Shown here in pieces: positions 1 through 9,900 of a DNA stretch of 44,451 bases. Location: positions 551,869-596,319 of the forward strand of contig BFEA01000311.1 of NCBI GenBank assembly GCA_003427395.1, given 5' to 3'. This stretch comes from Chara braunii. Lineage: Eukaryota; Streptophyta; Charophyceae; Charales; Characeae. The notes under the pieces are model-generated. The model saw only the letters and a program-made list of their open reading frames with translations, had not been told where the DNA came from and did no database searches. Each line of letters starts with the position of its first letter. Positions within the stretch are counted from its first letter, which is position 1. A program made the position numbers and the translations under genes.

Positions 1-68
1 GTTTACCGGGCAGTTCTATTTGACGATATATATATATATATATCGTCAAATAGAACTGCCCGGTAAAC
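1..68. repeat. Perfect 68-bp palindrome with (TA)n centre
   Basis: The first 68 bases read identically on both strands, with arms starting GTTTACCGGGCAGTTC and a central TATATA run. The two arms show no mismatch. The window begins exactly at the outer end, so extension to the left cannot be judged. It could be a foldback element, a short MITE-like hairpin, or a snap-back artefact at a contig edge. Confidence 0.9.
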
Positions 69-149
69 CGTAGGCAGAGAGGGAGAAGAGGACAATAAAC
101 GAGGGCTGTGACAAACTGTTTCGTCATATATTGTGGGACCATGCCCCTG

Positions 150-235
150 ATTATATATCTGGATTCGAACTTGGGTCGATTCATATGTCAACAGATAGTT
201 TATGGGTGTACCAACTGAGCTAGGCCCGTTGGTAA
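150..235 (-). mobile_element. tRNA-derived SINE head (degenerate tRNA-like)
   Basis: On the minus strand there is a good Pol III A box (TAGCTCAGTTGGTA, about 224-211) and a B box (GTTCGAATCC, 170-161), spaced roughly as in a tRNA. The cloverleaf is imperfect and there is no clear acceptor pairing or 3' CCA. This reads as the head of a tRNA-derived SINE rather than a working tRNA gene. The 3' body would run leftwards towards position 1. Confidence 0.55.
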
Positions 236-534
236 TCCATATATTTTTCTCTCACCTCACATATTTTTTTAACTGGCCTTCTGCCATGTCATGGAACATA
301 TCAGATTCTTTCTTTTCAGAACTTACCTACCACTACTCTTTTTCATTAGTCGTAATTCATCTGTAGGCGAAGTTGATCGCCACTACTATCAATAGGCTTG
401 CTTCACTCAAATAGTCATCCATAACACTTCCATCATCATCACTACCATCATCAATACCAAAATCATCTGAAAACCTTTAGTCTCAGGGTACCGTTTTCGG
501 CTACCCAATTATCCAATAGTCATTAATGTTTACA
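236..534. other. AT-rich DNA, no gene seen
   Basis: This stretch is AT-rich with scattered short 'atcatc' runs. I see no open frame of useful length, no RNA gene and no mobile-element end. Confidence 0.5.
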
Positions 535-632
535 TCCTGATTAGCGATATCCTGATTAACTACATCTAGATTACCTATACTTTGATTACCTATATCCCGA
601 TTACCTATTTCTTGTTTACTTACTTCTTGAGG
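535..632. repeat. 15-bp minisatellite, about 6 units
   Basis: Six successive 15-bp units resemble TCCTGATTACCTATA with one to five changes each. Because 15 is a multiple of three, the minus strand reads as a pentapeptide repeat of the type I-G-N-Q-D, stop-free across the array and ending at a TAG just to the left. No ATG is in frame, so it may be a fragment of an exon or only chance. Confidence 0.75.
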
Positions 633-662
633 AGAATTCTCTTAATTTTGTTTTTTCATGAG

Positions 663-748
663 TTTCCTTTTCCTAATTGGGGACTTTGAACATTGAATTT
701 TGCAGTTTTCTTTTCCTAATTGGGGACTTTGAACATTGAATTTTGCAG
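663..748. repeat. 43-bp tandem duplication
   Basis: A 43-bp unit containing CCTAATTGGGGACTTTGAAC occurs twice head to tail, starting at 672 and 715, and is almost identical in both copies. It is probably a recent local duplication. Confidence 0.9.
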
Positions 749-1884
749 ACACTTTAGTAGGGATAGGACTTCGGAGGTTACGGCTGGAATTTTGGTAGGC
801 AGGGGGTTTTTGAGACCCCAGGGTACAGACATACGGTAGTTACCCACAGCAGGTTTGAGATCCGCCTGGCCAAGTTAGGGGACAAGCCAGGGGAAGGACG
901 GTAGGACTGTTAGCCTGGGCTCCGCCTGGCCTTGGGTAAGCTAGGGGAAGGAGAGATAGGGCTGACCAGTTGTGGGTATAGACTACTAGTTAGCTGTCCC
1001 CGAAAAATTAACCCTGGGGTCTGTTACATGAGAGCCTTATTCTACAGGGGTGTTGCATGGTGGGAGGCAGTAGCCCTATTGGGAGTAGGGCAGATTGGGG
1101 ATTGTCTGAGTCTGGGACCGGGGTTGGAGAGTTGGTCGCCTTCATCCCCAGCGGGGGCAGACAGGGACAAGGGGTGGGCAAAGGCAGCCTCTAGGAGGGG
1201 ATTGGTTGCCTTCGCGGATGTGGTGGAGGGATGGGAGGGGATCTGTTTTATGTTGGGGCCAAGGGATTTTCCTCGGTGGAGGCAGCATGAGAGAGGGTAC
1301 AGTGGGTATGGATTGGTTTGAGCTGTGACCAATGGAAGCGTAATAAACTCGACGCGTCAAAAAAAGATCTGATAATTTCAATACAGTTCAATGCTTGAAA
1401 ACCAGCCACCTGTTGCTCTACAATCTTGGCAGCACCTGGTCTTCTTCTTTATTTGGGATATAGGAATTCTGGGATCGTCGAACCCAGACTGATAACTGCT
1501 GAAGTTGCTTTGTTCTGTGCTCCTGGATTGCCGATGCCAGAACAACGCTGGCCGGAGCTGGGGCATAGCCCTGTAACCTGTAATTGGCAGGGGCGGGAGG
1601 CCTTGTAGAGAGAGCTGGGGTTTGCTGAGGGAGGAAAGCAAGCCAATGGTGAACCAGGAGGGGCTACCTTGACAACCTATGGGGTGGGGTTAGTCTGGGT
1701 AGTGAGGAGAGATCAGCTATGGCAGTGGGGGGATAGGTTTGTCTTGTTCTAGAGTTGCAATATCCTGGTAAGGGAGGGCTTGGAGTTGTTCAGGATTAGG
1801 AGTCCAGTATGGCTGACTCAGCATGTGTAGCTACATCTTTTGTCATCACTGGCATCATTAGTATCATCAGCATTATGTATTCTC
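749..1884. other. G-rich non-coding stretch
   Basis: Locally repeated phrases such as 'ccgcctggccaagttaggggacaa' and 'ccgcctggccttgggtaagc' (about 860-945) suggest an old tandem duplication. The longest open frame here is about 129 codons. It shows no recognisable domain and is overlapped by comparable frames on the other strand. I call no gene. Confidence 0.4.
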
Positions 1885-2030
1885 AGGTGTTTCTCAGCCG
1901 AAGCCGGATAATGGCTCCGGTGTTACAAACTGATGTATGTTCATATGGGACGTTGGGCCCGGTTCCCAGCACATGCTGCTCCCCATGAATAGACTGGAGC
2001 TTCTTTCTGTCAAAAAAAAAAAAAAAAAAA
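1885..2030 (+). mobile_element. Poly-A retroposon fragment, plus orientation
   Basis: A run of 19 A's (2012-2030) ends a segment with the phrases GGGACGTTGGGCCCGGTT, CCAGCA and ATAGACTGGAGC. The same phrases recur in the same order on the minus strand at about 3015-2760, next to a T-rich run. This is a dispersed, poly-A-ended retroposon (SINE-like) family. The 5' boundary here is a guess. Confidence 0.5.
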
Positions 2031-2231
2031 GCTATACAGGGGAGTCCGACCCCTGCAGGCATAGCTTTCTACCTCTCTTCGGTGAAGAGAGGTTACCTCT
2101 CTCGGTGGAGCGGTTAGGGTAAAGGGTTGGGACGGCCAGTGGGGACCCTGCTAACACAAGGACCGAGCATTTGCCGGTAACTGTGCCTCCCCCTTTTCAT
2201 CTTCCCCCACCCCCATCGAGTTACAGTAGTG

Positions 2232-2445
2232 TCTAAAGCCAACACTCTCCCACATATCGCACGCAACCCACTCACACACGCACTCACACCCGTGTTGGCT
2301 GAAGACCTTACTGATACCGACTGCCAATGGGAGGCTCCAGCCGACTATCTCACTTGGTTGGCACCAAGAGTGTTACAGGCGGCCATGGGGATTGAACCCG
2401 CGACCTCCTGAATGCCACTTGCGTGCCTAACTGATTGAGCTAGGC
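2232..2445 (-). mobile_element. tRNA-derived SINE, minus orientation
   Basis: The minus strand has an A box-like TAGCTCAATCAGTTAGG (2444-2426 region) and a B box GGGTTCAATCC (2399-2389). The spacing fits a tRNA with a long variable region or a SINE head. The following sequence, to about 2232, is non-tRNA body with a (GT)-rich patch. The left end is not defined. Confidence 0.55.
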
Positions 2446-2759
2446 CGCTGCATCTACCATTCATTTTGAAACCCGTCTATCTTCAATTTGCCCTTCCCCC
2501 CCCCACCTTTTGCCTGTGTCTATCAGTACCATTCACTCCACATGGTGTAGAGCTGCCCTGTCCAATGGCACTGTCACATGCCATCATGGAGGCCATATAG
2601 TCAACTTCACAAAAAAAAAGCATGCGGTTGTGTTTGTTGGTGCCATCTTGCCTACATAGTATGGTGTAAGGCCTGTTTTCTTTTCTTCTGCTTGGGTGGA
2701 GGGAGGGTAGGAGGAGGGCACGGCACGTCCACATGCCTCTGCTGCAGTGCTGTGAACAC

Positions 2760-3015
2760 CCTCTTTTTTTCTTTCTTTTTTTCTTTTTTTTCACCAGTCC
2801 TACTAGGGGGCGTGATACGAGCAGCCCCTCCAAGTAGACCATCCGGTGCTCCAATCTACTGGTCGGGAGCAACACCTGCTCGAAAACGGGTCCAGCGTCC
2901 CACAGTACATTGGCTGCTGGAAACCGGGTCCAGCGTCCCAAACATGACAGATACAGGGTGTGAACAGTGTAAGAGCATCCAAGGGCTGCAAACCGGGTGC
3001 AGCGTCCCGTTGTTC
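2760..3015 (-). mobile_element. Poly-A retroposon, minus orientation, with internal repeat
   Basis: The T-rich tract at 2764-2792 is the poly-A tail of a minus-strand retroposon related to the one ending at 2030. Within it the phrase GGGTCCAGCGTCCC (plus strand) is repeated three times (about 2886, 2928 and 2996), each preceded by 'aaaACCG/ACG'. The family therefore carries an internal short direct repeat. Confidence 0.5.
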
Positions 3016-3364
3016 CTAACTTGAAGTGACTATGTCCGGGCGTGGAGGGTGGAACCACTGCCCCCTGACCGTCCGGCCCGGTCCGGGTGGACAGAAAAGC
3101 CCTGCTAACGATCCCGTGATTAGGCGAACAGAAAAACCCTGTTACTGAGACGATTTGTGCAATGATCACTTCGAGCATCCTTTAGAGGATTCTTTTTCTG
3201 ACGGCTTCCCTTTTGGTTTGTTGACGTCACCGTCATTGACACTTGACGCCGTCCCTATAGCGGCTTTTCTAGAGCCTGTTCCAGCATTCACACAGTCAGT
3301 CCGTGGTTTTCATTTGGAATGGATACCATCCATTGGAGGGTGGAGGTTGTCTCGAAGGAATGGA

Positions 3365-3660
3365 AAATGCATTTCGTAAAAATGGACATTTAATTTAATT
3401 TTTTGTATTTTTGGACGAAATTCTAACGGAGTATTTTGGCTGAAAACTCGTGCAAAGTTGGGGCTACTGAGTGTCCAGGGTTTAAAATGCTGGACCCCCT
3501 GCATGTATGTGGTGTCAAGCTAAGTCCACATGCATCCAGGGGGTCCAGCGTTTTAAGAACGCTGGGCTGGACCCTCAGGAGCAGCAAAGTCGGACAAGTT
3601 TTCGGCCAAAAAACTCCGTTTCAATTTCGTTCAAAAATTTTGACGAAATGGCAGTTGGGA
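3365..3660. repeat. Foldback element (long imperfect inverted repeat)
   Basis: The left arm (about 3365-3515) and the reverse complement of the right arm (about 3520-3660) match over phrases such as ACGAAATT, AACGGAGT, TTTTGGC and GAAAAC. They also match in an inner arm of about 31 bp, AAATGCTGGACCCCCTGCAT with CCAGGGGGTCCAGCGTTTTA. The inner loop is only about 13 nt. This is typical of a foldback or MITE-like element. No transposase is visible. Confidence 0.65.
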
Positions 3661-3709
3661 ACCCGAGAACGGCGAAGAAGGCTGGCAGGAGGAGAGCCTC
3701 TAAAACACC

Positions 3710-3859
3710 CTCAGGGTCTTTGGTGACGAAGGGGTCAGATTCTCAGGGTCTTTGGCGACAAAGGGGTCAGATTCTCAGGGTCTTTTTTGGCGACGAAGGG
3801 GTCAGATTCTCAGGGTCTTTGGGAACAAAGGGGTCAGATTCTCAGGGTCTTTGGCGACT
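3710..3859. repeat. 32-bp minisatellite, about 4.5 units
   Basis: Units start CTCAGGGTCTTTGG and continue through CGACAAAGGGGTCAGATT. Most are 32 bp and the third is 35 bp because of extra T's. The last unit is partial. Confidence 0.9.
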
Positions 3860-5250
3860 AACCAAACAGGAGTAAGACATCAAAAACACAAAAAACAAAT
3901 AAATTGAAATAATTAAAAACAAAACAAGGAAAAAAACAGGACCAATGAAAACCAATTCAGAAACAAATACATGTTATGCAGAATGATGATACAAACAACT
4001 TTTGCCTGCGAGTCATCCCCAAATTCCCAACCAAACTCGAGTAAAAAATCAAAACCTTTGAAAAGTGCAAGGAACACGAATATGGACGAAGCAAAGAAAT
4101 CCAAATTGCAAAATCACACCGAAGTCCAAGTAGTCAAAGCAAGAGCAGATAGCACAATGGAACCGAGTAACCATCCATTTGAGAACGATACAAAAGAATT
4201 GTGAGTCAATGTCCAAGCCCAAATCGGGCAACACCAACAACATACTCTCTCTCTTGAATGGCGCCAGGCGCCCTACCTACTCTACAGCCTATCACTACAA
4301 CTACAGGATGGAAGCAACCAGACAACTTGACGACCAGCGAGTGATGACGTCAACACCAATGCCGACCTCCTCTCCACCAGGTACGTCCGTCTCTTCACCC
4401 TCACTCTCCCTTGTTATCCCACACAGCGCCCTTCACCTCCGAAGAACCACCTTCGCCCTTCACCTCCTTCTGCGCCCACAGGCAGCCCGGCTATGGCCGC
4501 CAGCGCCCTGTGCCCAGGCTGCGCTCTACCGCTTAGCGCCAGCCTGCCTTGCTCAGCCTAGCGCAGCGCATCACACTTGCAACGCAGCAGCGTGCCGCCC
4601 TTGCTTGCAATGGCCAAGATCCCTGCCCACTTGCCCTCTTTGCCTATATGTAAGTGTTGCGTTGTCGAGCGCATCGGTCCGGCACCGCACCAGGCAGCGT
4701 GGGACCCTCCCGGCCGCGTCACACAGGAGTTGGACCAACCTCGTCACGAACACATAAGTGGAGCTTCCTTAGGCCGCTCCGGCCGAGTGCGCCAGCCATA
4801 CCTCTCGCGAGCCCCTACGACCGGATAGGGCCTACGCGAGGCACAACTTACCTCCACCTTACGAGAGTTGTCACCTCCCTTCGGTGGGCGTATCCCCGCC
4901 GAGCTACCAGTCCATAGTACGAAAGTTACTCAGTTGCAATCGCAGAGGTGGACCAGCCGAGGGCGTTTCTCGTTTGCTGTAGCATAGGGGGTATACGCGG
5001 TAATACGCCTATCGGACCCGCATGCGAACCGACATCTCGGGGGGCTGAAGTCCCAAGCGCGGCTCGACGTCGATCGACTAGGACGCATCCCACACACCAC
5101 GCGCATACCACTTCTACGAAAACAAGAATAAAACACACGCACACACGCACACATACGTACAACGCGATGCAACATGAGCAACGTGACAACGCTCCTAGCC
5201 CCTCGGTAGCCGTCCCATAACTCCCTGATGCAGGATTCTAATAGGCGTCG
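3860..5250. other. No gene seen
   Basis: The first part (3860-4250) is A-rich and the rest is GC-richer. Open frames of up to about 190 codons exist near 4180-4760 but are proline/alanine/threonine-rich with no motif, and several strands and frames are open together, as expected of GC-rich DNA. A short (CA)n-like tract lies at about 5130-5160. Confidence 0.4.
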
Positions 5251-5681
5251 CGCTCTCCTCAGGTGATGCCCGCGGCGTACAATAACCTCAAGCATTTGCG
5301 TCTACGTACGAGCCTCACGATCCCATAACTTTTAGGCGTTGGGGCGGCGAAGCATCGCACGCATGATTTTAACATAAGGCCGCGCGGCCGCCGGTCAGTC
5401 CCATACCGACCAACGATGCCAATCATATGTGGTAATCGCGGCTCTGGCCTCGCGATATTGAATGGTTGAAGGAACACATCACGAGGGGTTACCCCTCACG
5501 ATATAGAACGGCTAAAAGACACGCCGTTCAACCCTCGCGACATTTTCGCCTTTCAAGCGGAGTGTCCCGTCGGCCAAGATAAATAGGCTCTATGCGAGGG
5601 GAGACTCCTCCCCTTCAGGGCCTAGGGCTTAGGATGTCCTGGACAAGGACCTTGAATCCCGGCCCAGGACCAACGTCCGAC

Positions 5682-5689
5682 TATAAAAG
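5682..5689 (+). promoter_or_regulatory. TATA-box-like site
   Basis: TATAAAAG lies in a GC-rich setting, preceded by three loosely repeated blocks (about 5314-5560) containing CCTCRCGATAT-like phrases and followed by a pyrimidine-rich leader. It resembles an LTR or promoter core, but no coding frame follows, so its role is unproven. Confidence 0.35.
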
Positions 5690-6467
5690 CCCCAAGACGC
5701 AAATAAGCAAGAGGGGAGGGTTTCCCCTGCGCCCCTCGATCTCAACCTTTAAATGAGTTTTAACATGGCCTCTTAGGCCTTTCAAACACTCATCATAAGT
5801 ATACACACGCATACAAGCAAAAGGGGATAGAGTTTTGATAATCACTTCTCACAGGCACAGTGGGACTCCTCACAACCATGTATATGTATATGGGATCGCA
5901 GGCAGTCCAAATCCAAAATCCGAACCACAGGACACACCTGCAATCATATCAAGAATCAAGCGACAAAACACGCACTACACAGAGTCAACCCCAACCATTC
6001 TCTATGCTCGTGCCCCTTCGCTTTAGCCATGCAAGCCCCAACCGCCGACCCAACCATCCTCAATTAAATACTCAGTACCTTTGTTAAATGACCATTCAAT
6101 AAAAGTCCGGGTAAAACCCTTAACAAACAGTAAAACCACCAGGGCTAAAGCCTTTTAGGTTGAGTATGGGGAATGAGTTGGGATTGAGTCGAAGACCGAC
6201 GAATCGGCAACCGACCTGTTATCAGTGATAACAGAGTGTGATCGTCAAGGGACCAAGCTGAGTCTAGTCCTGATCTCGAATCGGACGCCCCAAAGAAGCT
6301 GTAGCACAAGACAGGCCAAATGCCCAGGCTAAATCATCAATATATGGTTTGTACACCTCCATAGCACATTCTCACTCAAAGCTACCCGCTAACTAAGTCC
6401 AAGCCTGCCCCTAAGCCAGTGCGCAAAGCAAAGGCAGACTAATGGCTGAATCTCCCCTATTCAGGGT
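5690..6467. other. No gene seen; possible retroelement leader
   Basis: There is no open frame above about 75 codons. The stretch ends at 6468-6485, where the minus strand reads TGGCGATTCTGGCAATCC. That begins with the TGG expected of a primer-binding site, but I cannot match it to a known tRNA with confidence. Confidence 0.3.
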
Positions 6468-6502
6468 GGATTGCCAGAATCGCCACCTATCAAAATATAA
6501 TC

Positions 6503-7110
6503 TAACTCCTCTAATTTAAGGAAATTTCGTCAGCGCTTNCCGTAGGAAAAGTGTCTTTTCAGAGTTTATACAAGCCCAAATATCAAACGCAGGAGTAGTC
6601 TACAACTTTGAAAAGTNAGACCCTNTCTAACTTCCTCGATCAGTAGAAATTTGGGCAGCATCCCCTTTGAAATTGGGGATTTCCCAGATTTATACTAAGC
6701 CAAATTTGAACTCAGCTTCCAACCTTGGGCTCAACTTAGACAAAGTCTGGTTAACTCCTTAGTTTTGCAGAAATTTTGACAGCATTCCCACTAGAAAAGT
6801 GCTCTCCCAAAATTTATACAAAGCCGAGTTTAGAACCTGAGACTAACTCTGACACCCCAAAACCCAATTTTGTCTAACTCCCTGAATTAAGCAAAAAATT
6901 GGGCAAGACTCCCTTTAGAAAAGGAGGCTTTCCAGATTTTTAGTAAGTCAGATATGACGAAAAGACAAGNTGAACTTTGACAAGTCAAAATTTATCTAAC
7001 TCCTTGAATTTGTTGAAATTTCGGCAGCGCTTCCCGTAGAGAAAGTAACTCACTAGAATTTATACAGGTCCAAGTATAATAGCGAGCCTCAGAAAATACA
7101 AAAATCGATC
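6503..7110. repeat. ~124-bp tandem repeat, 5 units
   Basis: Units begin TCTAACTCC at about 6503, 6628, 6752, 6875 and 6997, giving periods of 122-125 bp. Each carries the order TAACTCC, 'agaaattt-ggcag', a 'ccc-tag-aaaag' core, then 'agatttatac-aagcc'. The core tends to form a small hairpin whose arms differ between units. Several N's fall inside. No coding potential is seen. Confidence 0.8.
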
Positions 7111-7359
7111 TAAGTAAAATAAAGTCAGCTCAGAAAATGCAGGAATCGACCTAACTCCTATCGCTCTAGCACGTGGCGAGCCTCTAAAGCAACTACCTGT
7201 CAACCTGAAACCCAGACCAAGCAGTAATCTCACTCAACCACATGCAGGCCAAACCACAAAGGTAAGTACTCTCACGAACCCCAAGTTTCTTTAGCAAACA
7301 ATAGTTCATGACCTNTTAGTGAGNTATCCCCTCATACCCAACTTACATAAGGCATAGGT

Positions 7360-8275
7360 CAGGGCACCTGAACTTACAGAGCGCGCCCAACTTAGCCAGA
7401 CCCAAAGTCAGAATACCTAAACTTATAGAGCGTTCTGACTTGGCCAGGTATACACAAACAGAGGGCACAACTACTTCTCTCTTCTTTGGGCGTATGACTA
7501 GACCACTCTAGTCGCCCTGAACTATTTAAATAACCAATTTATATATACCTCTCTGAACTTAGTCTTCAAAGGGGACATAAGGNCGAGCCGCTCAACTTAA
7601 AACCTTGCTCAGCCTNCCCAAGTTTACCTTCAGTTATATCTCTTAGTTATACTCTCTTCGGTTGTGATAAGCTAGNGTCAGGCTACCTAAACTTATAGAG
7701 CGGNCTGNCTAGCCTGTTCTTAATAGCATAGTAATACAATATTGCCAGAGTTATATCCATTGGGTTCCTACATGTGCGAGGCATTGGGTCAGGCTACCTA
7801 AACTTATAGAGCGGTCTGATCCTCANCCAGGTTCNTTTNTCTCTGATCCAATCTGTGCGAGGCAGTGGGACAGGCTANCTAAACTTATAGAGCGGCCTGT
7901 CCCCTGCCAGAATTATTTCCCTCAGAACAAAACAGGAGAAGGGCTGAACCACTTAAACTTATANAGCGGTTCAAACCTTCTNGTTCAGAACCAAAGAAAC
8001 TGTGAGAACCCCAAACAAAGCGAGGCAACCCAAGGTAGAGCGCCTTGGGTTCCTGAAAGTCACTCATAGTCAAACCCCCACAAGTCAGAGCGGCCAGGGC
8101 ACCTAAACTTATAGAGCATTCTGACCCTCCGTACAATTCACAGCACCAGGTCTCCCCAAACTTATGGGGACATCCCAGCCTCCAGAGCTTCAGGCTACCT
8201 AAACTTATAGAGCGGCCTGAGGCTCCATGCAGTCCAAAAATAAACAAAGCGTCGGGCTTCCCCAAACTCAAGGGG
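7360..8275. repeat. Array of constant-loop, variable-stem hairpins
   Basis: The 19-nt core TACCTAAACTTATAGAGCG, or a clear derivative of it, recurs about ten times in 0.9 kb. In five exact-loop copies (7405-7441, 7677-7709, 7786-7822, 7867-7903, 8185-8225) the flanks differ in sequence but pair with each other: AAGTCAGAA/TTCTGACTT, GGGACAGGC/GCCTGTCCC and an 11-bp pair at 8185/8215. Shortened-loop versions sit at 7945-7973 (TGAACC/GGTTCA), 8027-8051 (AACCCAAGG/CCTTGGGTT around TAGAGCG) and 8153-8170 (TCCCC/GGGGA around AAACTTAT). The covarying stems suggest a structured RNA or hairpin-forming DNA. The family is not one I recognise. Confidence 0.75.
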
Positions 8276-8299
8276 ACCTCCCAACCTTAGTGACCCAGT

Positions 8300-9900
8300 C
8301 AGTCTGCACACAATACTGCCTTCCTCCCAACCTTCCCCCAGATGCAACCCATCTCATTCGCAACCAGTAAACTGAAACTGAGATTTGCTAATACATTATT
8401 TTGCCTCAATCTGACTTATATCCCGAAAGTCAAATTCAAAACCAAATATAGGATCCACACAATACTCTCAGTCAAACGTAGAGAGGTATACAGATAGGGG
8501 TTATAGTGGGGTTTATAGAGGGAGTAAAGGATTTACCACTCAGTTCCCTGCCTCCAGGACTCCGCCTGAGTCCCGGCAGAGCTCCCGCAATCGGTGGGGC
8601 AACCTCCCACAAGGCCTTGGTGCGGACTATGGGCCGCGAGCCCGCCTCCCGCCTTCCTTTCAGAACCAACAGACTAGACTTAGATAAAGAAAGGCAGGAG
8701 TAGGAACATGAGACTCTCAAGATCCAATGAAGGGTGCACTCAGACTTGCACGAGAGGGCCTTGGTGCCTTCAATCGCCAAAGGGCCCCACAATGGCGGCC
8801 AAGGACGCAGCAGCTTGGTCAACTCGAAGTCAATCCGCTGCAACCAACTCTCCTAGCGAACCTTCAACTCGCAGCTTCCACTTTCCTCCTTGACTCAACC
8901 CCCCTTTTTGCCCAGCCGTAGCCGCGCTACAGGCCGCAATCGTCAGCCACCAACTGGTAATGGTACGCAGCAATATACCGCAGCCAAAGCGGGCGACGAC
9001 AATCCCTCACCGGTTCATAATTGCTCATTCTCAACCAACGCACACAGTTTGCGACCAATCCGTAACAGCGATGCTTAAATGGCAGTCTCCGACAGCTCAT
9101 AGCTGCACGCTGTAGTCCACCGCGGTCAACAACAAGCCCCAACAGCGGCCTACAACAGGGGTTACCATGGCAGCAGTAGCTCATGCCCTCTCGGACGCAG
9201 TAGCGACCGTTCTTGCCCCGCCACCAACACAGTCGCAGTCCCCAGCGGCAACTAGCAACAACAACCCTTGTTGCTGCCTTTGCCCAGATGCAACAGCCCA
9301 CAACAACTCTATCCAGCAGCCACCAACAATGCACCGTAACGTGCAATAGCGAAAGCTAACTCACAGCCAAACTCGCCCTGAACAGCAGCGGAGGGCATCG
9401 CAGCGAGACCGACCTTAGCAATTCGGCAATATCAGCCAAGGCGTCGTGGTTGTAACCCGCGGCTCTGCTGCTTCTGCTGCTGGCAACAGCCCCCCCTTTC
9501 CTTGCTGAGCTGGTCGGAAGTGCAAGCCGAATCAGTCTTTGCGTGCAGGGAGGCCGCTCGGAGGTAAGCACGGTGCGGTCTACCGCTAACTCGTACTGAT
9601 GGGGTACGTAGCAGCCCAGTCGCCCGACGGACATTCAACCCACAACATTCTAAAACCTCCAGAACGAAACCTCCTCCGATGTCCTCTTCCAGGGAACCTG
9701 CATAGCATATCAGTGGCAGAGCTCAAGTGCACAGACCGCTCCTGCTGTCAATAGGGCCAAATTCCACCTTCAGTAGCTGGTAACAGACCACGCTACCGCC
9801 TCCTAGTCCGCGTAGGCTAGGCTTGACTGTCGCCCTTCAATCAGCGGGCTACACCACCGTACTGCCTTTCGAGCTCTCGTCTGCACCGCGCGGTCGGCCT
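8300..9900. other. GC-rich non-coding stretch
   Basis: Frames up to about 140 codons exist on both strands (for example 8472-8843 minus and 8927-9346 minus), but they overlap each other, lack domains and show no splice or start support. The 8900-9350 part is rich in CAAC/CAGC triplets. I call no gene. Confidence 0.4.

Noticed and set aside
150-235. Functional tRNA gene
   Set aside because: A and B boxes are good, but the acceptor and D-stem pairing fail and no anticodon arm is convincing. A SINE head fits better.
932-1321. Open frame of 129 codons
   Set aside because: Gly/Trp-rich, over a locally duplicated G-rich segment, with overlapping frames on the other strand and no domain.
2483-3178. 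Minus-strand frame of 231 codons
   Set aside because: It runs through the poly-A tail (a Lys run) and the internal repeat of a retroposon, so it is an accident of the element sequence.
4179-4757. Open frame of 192 codons
   Set aside because: Pro/Ala/Thr-rich with no motif, in GC-rich DNA where several frames are open at once. No start or splice context supports it.
7360-8275. CRISPR-like array
   Set aside because: Spacing is irregular, flanks are self-complementary, the host is eukaryotic and no cas gene exists.
7360-8275. Hammerhead ribozyme array
   Set aside because: The constant core lacks the CUGANGA and GAAA hammerhead boxes on either strand.
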